Below are positions 5,966 through 10,004 of a stretch of 10,004 nt of DNA, one piece after another. Location of the stretch: contig CANQFI010000060.1 of the NCBI GenBank assembly GCA_947598455.1, forward strand, positions 1 through 10,004. Reading direction: 5' to 3'. The translations under genes were made by a program, and so were the position numbers. Source of the DNA: an uncultured Bacilli bacterium (GTDB lineage Bacteria; Bacillota_I; Bacilli_A; RF39; UBA660). Below the pieces are notes generated by a model. That model was not told the origin of the DNA. It worked only from the letters and a program-made list of their open reading frames with translations, and made no database searches. Within the stretch, counting starts at the first letter, position 1, and every line of letters begins with the position of its first letter.

Positions 5966-6532
5966 TTATTTTTTTAATTCAAGGCCATCTTTAAAAGCAT
6001 TTCCTACTCTATCTGTTACTTTATAATAGCCGTGAGAATATGGATCAAAAGCGATGGCTTCAACTTTAGTTATATCAACGTTATCACCATTTAATACTTC
6101 TTCATTAGCTGAGACATTAACTACTTTACCAATAACACCAATACCATAAGGATTATCTTGATATTCAATAAATTCACATTCTATACAAAGAGGAAATTCA
6201 TTTATTATTGGCGCATCAACATTATTTGATTTAGTAGCTGTTAAACCACTATTTTCAAATTTGTTAGGAGTGTTATTTCCAGAGACAACACCAAAGTAAT
6301 CAGCTTCTTTAACATGGTTAGCATCAGCAATACTAATAGTAAAGGCTTTTCTTTCCTTTATATTTTGAACTGTCTTATGTGATTCAGTTAGATTTAGACC
6401 AACAACATCACGATCAATCATAGTACCCCAAGCAGCATTCATAACATTAATACTATTATCTTCATTATAAGTGGCAATCATTAAAACTGGCATTGGAAAA
6501 ATTGCTTCCGTTACTTTAATATTTTTTTTCAT
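5966..6532 (-). CDS. Flavin reductase-like, FMN-binding split-barrel protein
   Basis: This 188-residue protein covers a whole flavin-reductase-like domain (PF01613). Family signatures include FPMPVLMIATYNEDNSINVM near the N-terminus, the NAAWG motif (32-36), GLNLTESHKTVQNI (45-58) for flavin phosphate contact, the FTISIAD strand (64-70), and DYFGVVSG (78-85). Members bind FMN and use NAD(P)H or act as flavoredoxin-like electron carriers in the cytoplasm; the donor and acceptor here are unknown. The ATG follows AGAAGGGAAGAT. A short-leader promoter at 6556-6585 overlaps the terminator of the upstream operon. It is linked to the unknown gene at 5401-5949. Confidence 0.9.
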   Translation of the reverse strand: MKKNIKVTEAIFPMPVLMIATYNEDNSINVMNAAWGTMIDRDVVGLNLTESHKTVQNIKERKAFTISIADANHVKEADYFGVVSGNNTPNKFENSGLTATKSNNVDAPIINEFPLCIECEFIEYQDNPYGIGVIGKVVNVSANEEVLNGDNVDITKVEAIAFDPYSHGYYKVTDRVGNAFKDGLELKK

Positions 6533-6555
6533 ATTTATCTTCCCTTCTATATATT

Positions 6556-6585
6556 ATTATAACAAAAATGTAGGTTTATAAACAA
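6556..6585 (-). promoter_or_regulatory. Promoter of the flavin reductase gene, embedded in a terminator
   Basis: The minus-strand extended -10 TGTTATAAT (6564-6556) has a possible -35 TTGTTT (6585-6580) with an 18-bp spacer. The -35 falls in the loop of the terminator hairpin (6567-6593), and the TG of the extended -10 falls at the end of its T tract. The leader would be about 17 bases. Confidence 0.5.
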
Positions 6586-6593
6586 CCTACATT
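6562..6593 (-). terminator. Rho-independent terminator after the DUF308 gene
   Basis: On the minus strand a perfect 10-bp stem, AATGTAGGTT / AACCTACATT, with a 7-nt loop ends in a T5 run. It starts one base after the stop codon at 6595-6597. Confidence 0.8.
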
Positions 6594-6594
6594 A

Positions 6595-7161
6595 TTAATT
6601 TAATTTACTTAAATACTTTTCTATTTTATTTATATTATGATTAAAGATAATTGATTCAATTATATTCATAATAGCAAATACTATTAGGGAAATACCAATA
6701 CTAGTAATTAAAAGACCTTTGGTAAAAATAATAAATCCACCACATATAATCATTAAAACTGATATTAATAAACTAATAATTCCTGATACTTTATCAACAA
6801 ATAATATTTTACTAGAAAATGTTATATTAATAATAGCTTCATATATAACAACTAAACCTATAACAATTCTAAATATACTTTGTAGTTCACTAGTGAAGAT
6901 GATACATACAATACCTATAATAATATTTAAAATGCCAAAAGATAAATCATAATTAAATATATTGTATTTGCCTTCATATCTAAAGTAGTAAAAGATTTTT
7001 AGTAAACCATTTATTATTAAAAAACCACCTATTAAGTAAGATATAATATTTAAAATATTTTTTGAAAATATTATCATAATAATTCCAAGTAGAATAGTTA
7101 TACAGCTATTAAATATTGATTCATAACTATCTTGTTTTAATTTTTGACCAATTGATTTCAT
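6595..7161 (-). CDS. DUF308/HdeD-like multi-pass membrane protein
   Basis: This 188-residue, very hydrophobic protein has six predicted membrane helices in three pairs, at about 16-36, 38-58, 72-90, 95-113, 122-146 and 149-170. The repeated pattern (LLGIIMIIF, LIGGFLIINGLLKIF, LNIIIGIVCIIFTSE, IGLVVIYEAIINI, SVLMIICGGFIIF) is that of the HdeD/DUF308 family (PF03729). HdeD is linked to acid resistance in E. coli, but the biochemical role is unknown and cannot be extended to this protein. The ATG follows AGAAAGAAG, and the gene starts 22 bases after the YugP-type stop. It is the last gene of the four-gene unit. Confidence 0.82.
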   Translation of the reverse strand: MKSIGQKLKQDSYESIFNSCITILLGIIMIIFSKNILNIISYLIGGFLIINGLLKIFYYFRYEGKYNIFNYDLSFGILNIIIGIVCIIFTSELQSIFRIVIGLVVIYEAIINITFSSKILFVDKVSGIISLLISVLMIICGGFIIFTKGLLITSIGISLIVFAIMNIIESIIFNHNINKIEKYLSKLN

Positions 7162-7183
7162 TTTTTATTCTTCTTTCTATATT

Positions 7184-7867
7184 TTAATTTTCGCGGCGAT
7201 TAAACATTAAGATTAATCGTAATATTTGAATTAATGTTGTGGCAACACTAGCGACATATGTCATAGCAGCAGCTGTTAAGACTTTTTTACCAGATTTTAA
7301 TTCTTTACTATTAAGAAAATGAGCATAGTCTAGTTCTTTTAAAGCTCTTGAACTAGCATTTATTTCGACTGGTAAGGTTATTAATTGAAATAATAAGATA
7401 ACTATTTCTAAAATAATACCTGTCCAAATTAAGTTAATAGCTCCAAATAGAAAGCCGAAAAGGATAGCAAAATAACCTGCATAGGATGAAAAGTTAACAA
7501 CAGGAACTAAGCTAGCACGGATACGCATAAATAAATATCCATCTTTATCTTGAAGAGCATGACCACATTCATGACAAGCAACACTAACACTAGCAATAGA
7601 TGCGCTATTATAATTATTTTTAGATAATCGTACTTCTAACTTTCTTGGATCATAGTGATCGGTTAAATAACCATCTACTTCAACAACTTCAACATCTTCT
7701 AGACCATTTTTGTCTAAAATATAACGAGCTGCTTCACGACCAGTTAATTTACGTTCATTAGGAATTTTAGAATACTTATTATAAGTTGAGTTAACAAAGA
7801 ATTGAGCAAATATTGTAATGATAAGAGTAATTAAGGTTAAACCATATACAATAAAATAATAATCCAT
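7184..7867 (-). CDS. YugP-type membrane zinc metallopeptidase
   Basis: The protein is 227 residues from the ATG at 7867; AGGTGAT 5-6 bases upstream rules out the in-frame GTG at 7876, which lies inside that site. It belongs to the Zn_peptidase_2 family (PF04298). An N-terminal membrane helix (about 4-24) is followed by LTGREAARYIL, the TDHYDPR motif (69-75), the zinc site HECGH (99-103) with catalytic Glu100, and the third-ligand region LPVEINASSRAL (165-176, Glu168). Between them lie two further membrane helices, and another near 204-222. All residues expected for catalysis are present. It acts in the membrane with the active site probably cytosolic; substrates of this family are not established. 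Its ribosome site overlaps the stop of the thioredoxin-like gene, indicating tight coupling. Confidence 0.92.
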   Translation of the reverse strand: MDYYFIVYGLTLITLIITIFAQFFVNSTYNKYSKIPNERKLTGREAARYILDKNGLEDVEVVEVDGYLTDHYDPRKLEVRLSKNNYNSASIASVSVACHECGHALQDKDGYLFMRIRASLVPVVNFSSYAGYFAILFGFLFGAINLIWTGIILEIVILLFQLITLPVEINASSRALKELDYAHFLNSKELKSGKKVLTAAAMTYVASVATTLIQILRLILMFNRREN

Positions 7868-7876
7868 ATTTATCAC

Positions 7877-8119
7877 CTAATTACTTAATAATCTAATATA
7901 GTTTTTAATTTCTTTTTCATTTAGTATTTTACCTTGACTAATTATTTTGTCATTAATAATTAAAGCAGGAGTATTAAAAACTTGATATTTAGGAAATTGT
8001 TCTTTCTCCTCTATTAATTCTATTTCTAAATCATCAGAAAGGTCTTCAGCAACTTTATTAATGTTTTTTAAAAGTTTAAGACGATTACTAGATTTTTGAC
8101 CAACTATTTTTATTTTCAT
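7877..8119 (-). CDS. Small thioredoxin-fold protein lacking the active-site cysteines
   Basis: This 80-residue protein has the length and plan of the MTH895/redox-active disulfide protein 2 family: first strand MKIKIVGQ, a helix (LKLLKNINKVAEDL), strand IELIEE, the cis-proline segment NTPALIIND (49-57), and a strand with SQGKIL followed by a C-terminal helix. Family members carry CxxC directly after the first strand. Here that site reads SSNR (10-13), and the protein contains no cysteine at all, so a classical thiol-disulfide role is excluded. A binding or structural role with the membrane proteins of the operon is possible. The ATG follows AAAGGAAAA, which overlaps the stop region of the preceding gene, 15 bases away. 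Confidence 0.82.
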   Translation of the reverse strand: MKIKIVGQKSSNRLKLLKNINKVAEDLSDDLEIELIEEKEQFPKYQVFNTPALIINDKIISQGKILNEKEIKNYIRLLSN

Positions 8120-8134
8120 TTTAATTTTCCTTTC

Positions 8135-8767
8135 TTATTTATATACTTCAACGGCATTAGGATATATTTTCTTTAAATATTCATCATTATATTTATTATC
8201 AATTAAATGCCAGAAATAACTTGTTCTTTTTATATTATTACCTCTTTCTTTCATTCTAAAAGCAGCAATAAAAGAAATTATAACATCATTTATAAAGAAG
8301 GTGACTGATATAACAAATAAAGCAATTACTGTACTAGTTAAATTAATAGAAAGGAAGTACTCATTAATTGGATATAAAATGGATTTATAAAAGATGGTGG
8401 CAACTAAACCAAAGAGAACAGAATATAGAAAGTTAACTCTTCCACCTAAGTTTAAAGGAAAGTCACTATAATCCCAAGAAATTGTCCCAAAAATTTTTTC
8501 TTGTAAAAAACTAGCAACATATTCAATAATTGTACTTATTACAAAACCTACTAAAAATATTTCTAAAGATGTTTTAACTTGTAAATAATTACAAACTAAT
8601 AAAATTATTAATCCAGATAAACCATAAATAGGAATTATAGGTTCATAGATTAAACTTTTTCGCCATTCAAATCTCTTATTTCTTAATAAACACCAAATGG
8701 TTTCAATAATAAATCCTAAAAATGATCCGATTAAAAATAACCAAAAGTAACTAATAATTCTTTGCAT
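8135..8767 (-). CDS. CmpB-like membrane protein (PF06541, putative ABC-transporter type IV)
   Basis: The protein is 210 residues from the ATG at 8767, which lies 8 bases after AGAAGG; an in-frame GTG at 8776 overlaps that site and is unlikely. It has the hallmark sequence of the ABC_trans_CmpB family: FWLFLIGSFLGFIIETIW, IYEPIIPIYGLSG, a GFVIST-IEYVASFLQEKIFGTISWDYSDFPLNLGGRVN block (74-112), YSVLFGL, and a late N-D/R-x-K-E-R helix. Five or six membrane helices are predicted. The family name implies a permease, but transport has not been shown for most members and no ABC ATPase is nearby. It is the first gene of the unit ending at 6595. A perfect palindrome lies in its leader. Confidence 0.88.
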   Translation of the reverse strand: MQRIISYFWLFLIGSFLGFIIETIWCLLRNKRFEWRKSLIYEPIIPIYGLSGLIILLVCNYLQVKTSLEIFLVGFVISTIIEYVASFLQEKIFGTISWDYSDFPLNLGGRVNFLYSVLFGLVATIFYKSILYPINEYFLSINLTSTVIALFVISVTFFINDVIISFIAAFRMKERGNNIKRTSYFWHLIDNKYNDEYLKKIYPNAVEVYK

Positions 8768-8786
8768 ATTACGCACCTTCTATATA

Positions 8787-8810
8787 TGTAAAAGTTTTTT
8801 TTCTTTTACA
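8787..8810 (-). promoter_or_regulatory. Perfect inverted repeat in the leader of the CmpB-like operon
   Basis: The arms TGTAAAAG and CTTTTACA, 8 bp and perfect, flank eight A (minus strand). It ends about 8 bases before the ribosome site of the gene starting at 8767. It could be an operator or a leader hairpin. It is not a minus-strand terminator, since the sequence that follows is ATATATAG rather than T-rich. Confidence 0.5.
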
Positions 8811-8840
8811 ATTTTAAGTTTATTACTTAATTCTTAATAA

Positions 8841-8869
8841 ATTATAATTATTTTATTAAAAATTATTAA
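8841..8869 (-). promoter_or_regulatory. Possible promoter of the four-gene membrane operon
   Basis: A perfect -10 TATAAT (8846-8841, minus strand) lies about 75 bases before the ATG, with only a poor -35 (TTTAAT, 17-bp spacer). In DNA this A+T-rich such matches arise by chance, but some promoter is needed between the terminator at 8871-8898 and the gene. Confidence 0.3.
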
Positions 8870-8870
8870 A

Positions 8871-8898
8871 ACAAAAAAAATCCCATGTTTCAGGGATT
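8871..8898 (-). terminator. Rho-independent terminator after the sortase gene
   Basis: On the minus strand AATCCC and GGGATT pair around an 8-nt loop, followed by a T-rich run (eight T, two of them in the stem) and GTTTT. It lies 30 bases after the sortase stop and ends the pilin-sortase unit. Confidence 0.85.
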
Positions 8899-8928
8899 AG
8901 TTCTATTATTATATCATCTTTTAAATTA

Positions 8929-9531
8929 TTAGTTTGAATTTATTAATTTTAATCTTAGTACAACTCGGTATTTTGTATTACTACTATTACAAGTGAATAA
9001 AGATAAATCCCATTCACCATCGTCTAAAAGATCGGGATTTTTTTCTGAAATATTTTCTTTCTTTATTACTTCATATTGAAATTTATGTCCATTTAAATCA
9101 GTAAATATTACCTGGTCTTTTTCTTGGAGCTGTTGTATTTTCTTAAAATGAGATAACGAATTATGAGCGATTATTACGGCATTATTTCGATAAATTGAAC
9201 CCTTATATAATACTGGAGCTTTATTTAAATTACTTACTGTATATTCGTCTAGAACTGGTAATTCAATATCAATCTTTGATATTGAAATAATACCAATATA
9301 GTTTTTTCCTTTAATATTTATTTTGGGCATTTCTTTATCTGGATTATCTAGGTAATCTTCTGATTCTTCATTTGTTCTTTCTTGTAAAATGTTTTCTATT
9401 TCTTCTAATGCCTCTTTAGAGTTCTTACCTGATGTATAATCAAAAATTATATTATATATACATAAAACAAACGCTGTTAATATTAATATAATACCTGACA
9501 TTTTTAAAATAAAAGGTATTTTATTTTTCAC
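8929..9531 (-). CDS. Sortase (class B/D-like)
   Basis: This 200-residue protein has an N-terminal membrane anchor (about 9-30), a polar acidic stalk (31-70) and a sortase barrel. Catalytic residues are His123 in IIAHNSLSHF, Cys181 in LSLFTC and Arg189 in KYRVVLRL. Entry strands IGIISISKIDIELPVLD (79-95) and APVLYKGSIYRNNAVI are typical. The enzyme cleaves a surface-protein sorting motif between Thr and Gly and joins it to a nucleophile outside the membrane. It lacks the second, C-terminal membrane helix of class C pilin polymerases, so class B or D fits better; the class is inferred. The start is GTG at 9531, overlapping the end of the LPNTG gene by 11 bases with no good ribosome site, so translation is probably coupled. 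The LPNTG protein is the obvious substrate. Confidence 0.92.
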   Translation of the reverse strand: MKNKIPFILKMSGIILILTAFVLCIYNIIFDYTSGKNSKEALEEIENILQERTNEESEDYLDNPDKEMPKINIKGKNYIGIISISKIDIELPVLDEYTVSNLNKAPVLYKGSIYRNNAVIIAHNSLSHFKKIQQLQEKDQVIFTDLNGHKFQYEVIKKENISEKNPDLLDDGEWDLSLFTCNSSNTKYRVVLRLKLINSN

Positions 9532-10004
9532 AAGTATCTTGCTTTCGTTTGATTATAATTCCAATTGCTAAAAGAATTAAACCTGTTCCAAATAGAATTG
9601 GTACTGGCCACCATAAAAGACCAGTGTTTGGTAGCTTAAAATCATAGGTATTAGTTATTGTAAAAATGTTATTTTCATAATTAATATCAACTGCATAATT
9701 ATTACTAACACCTATTTCTTTTACTTCCCATTTATATGTGTCATCTAAATCGTTCCATTGATATGACCAACCATTGCTACTATCTAATTTAACTTCATCA
9801 TATAATTCTGAATCTTTATATAATTGAACAGTTATATATTGTGGACGGTATTTTTCTTTACCTTTGTCATTCCAAACTTTTATAACTTTTTTATCCACTA
9901 TTTTATTTAGATCTATATCATAAGCATATTTAGGATATATTTTAACTTCATATTCCCATTCATCTTGAATAGTCATATTAGGAATACTAATTAAAATGCT
10001 TTGT
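9521..10004 (-). CDS. LPNTG-anchored pilin/Cna_B surface protein (5' end outside window)
   Basis: The frame is open to the window edge, giving 160 visible codons; an ATG at 9976 is internal. The first visible part ends a pilin domain with WEYEVKIYPK (9929-9958), matching the pilin motif WxxxVxVYPK whose Lys accepts the sortase link during fibre assembly. A Cna_B domain follows, from KKVIKVWND to FTITNTY, with the expected isopeptide trio: Lys in KVW, Glu in VKE and Asn in ITNT. LPNTG (9620-9634) is followed by a membrane helix and the basic tail KRKQDTCEK. The protein should be wall-anchored and may polymerise. It overlaps the downstream sortase gene by 11 bases. The motif and domain order are seen; polymerisation is inferred. 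Confidence 0.9.
   Translation of the reverse strand, partial: QSILISIPNMTIQDEWEYEVKIYPKYAYDIDLNKIVDKKVIKVWNDKGKEKYRPQYITVQLYKDSELYDEVKLDSSNGWSYQWNDLDDTYKWEVKEIGVSNNYAVDINYENNIFTITNTYDFKLPNTGLLWWPVPILFGTGLILLAIGIIIKRKQDTCEK

Noticed and set aside
6719..6952. Plus-strand open frame of 77 codons
   Set aside because: Antisense to the DUF308 membrane protein. An Ile-rich product reflects base composition.

Overview
The window is about 75% A+T, every convincing gene lies on the minus strand, tryptophan is read from TGG, and no in-frame TGA occurs, so the standard bacterial code applies. Strong purine-rich ribosome binding sites, extended -10 promoters, a lipoprotein, LPxTG-type surface proteins and a sortase point to a low-GC, cell-walled Bacillota, most like a gut-associated Bacilli/Erysipelotrichia or Clostridia lineage. 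The species cannot be named from this sequence.

Layout in the direction of transcription, from high to low coordinates: (1) 10004-8929, the 3' end of an LPNTG-anchored pilin/Cna_B surface protein overlapping a sortase gene, closed by a terminator. (2) 8767-6595, a run of four genes: a CmpB-like membrane protein (PF06541), a thioredoxin-fold protein without its cysteines, a YugP-type zinc metallopeptidase and a DUF308/HdeD-like membrane protein, ending in a terminator. (3) 6532-5401, a flavin reductase-like gene and a tightly linked gene of unknown function. (4) 5340-4768, a probable GPP34 (Golgi phosphoprotein 3)-like gene that appears to have lost its 5' end. (5) 4496-3993, a small lipoprotein with its own promoter and terminator. 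(6) 3891-2829, a YbaK/ProX-type editing deacylase and a membrane-anchored XRE-family regulator, ending in a strong terminator. (7) 2560-1, two tandem paralogous secreted beta-helix proteins, the second cut by the window edge.

The most notable feature is in region 7. Each surface-protein gene has a near-consensus promoter (TTGACA / TAGAAT) whose spacer holds a pure G tract: G8 with an 18-bp spacer for one copy and G9 with a 19-bp spacer for the other. Both promoters are followed at about +2 by a conserved hairpin. This is the arrangement expected for slipped-strand phase variation of surface antigens by promoter-spacer length. With the sortase/pilin locus, the NPNTY and LPNTG sorting signals and the lipoprotein, much of the window concerns the cell surface.
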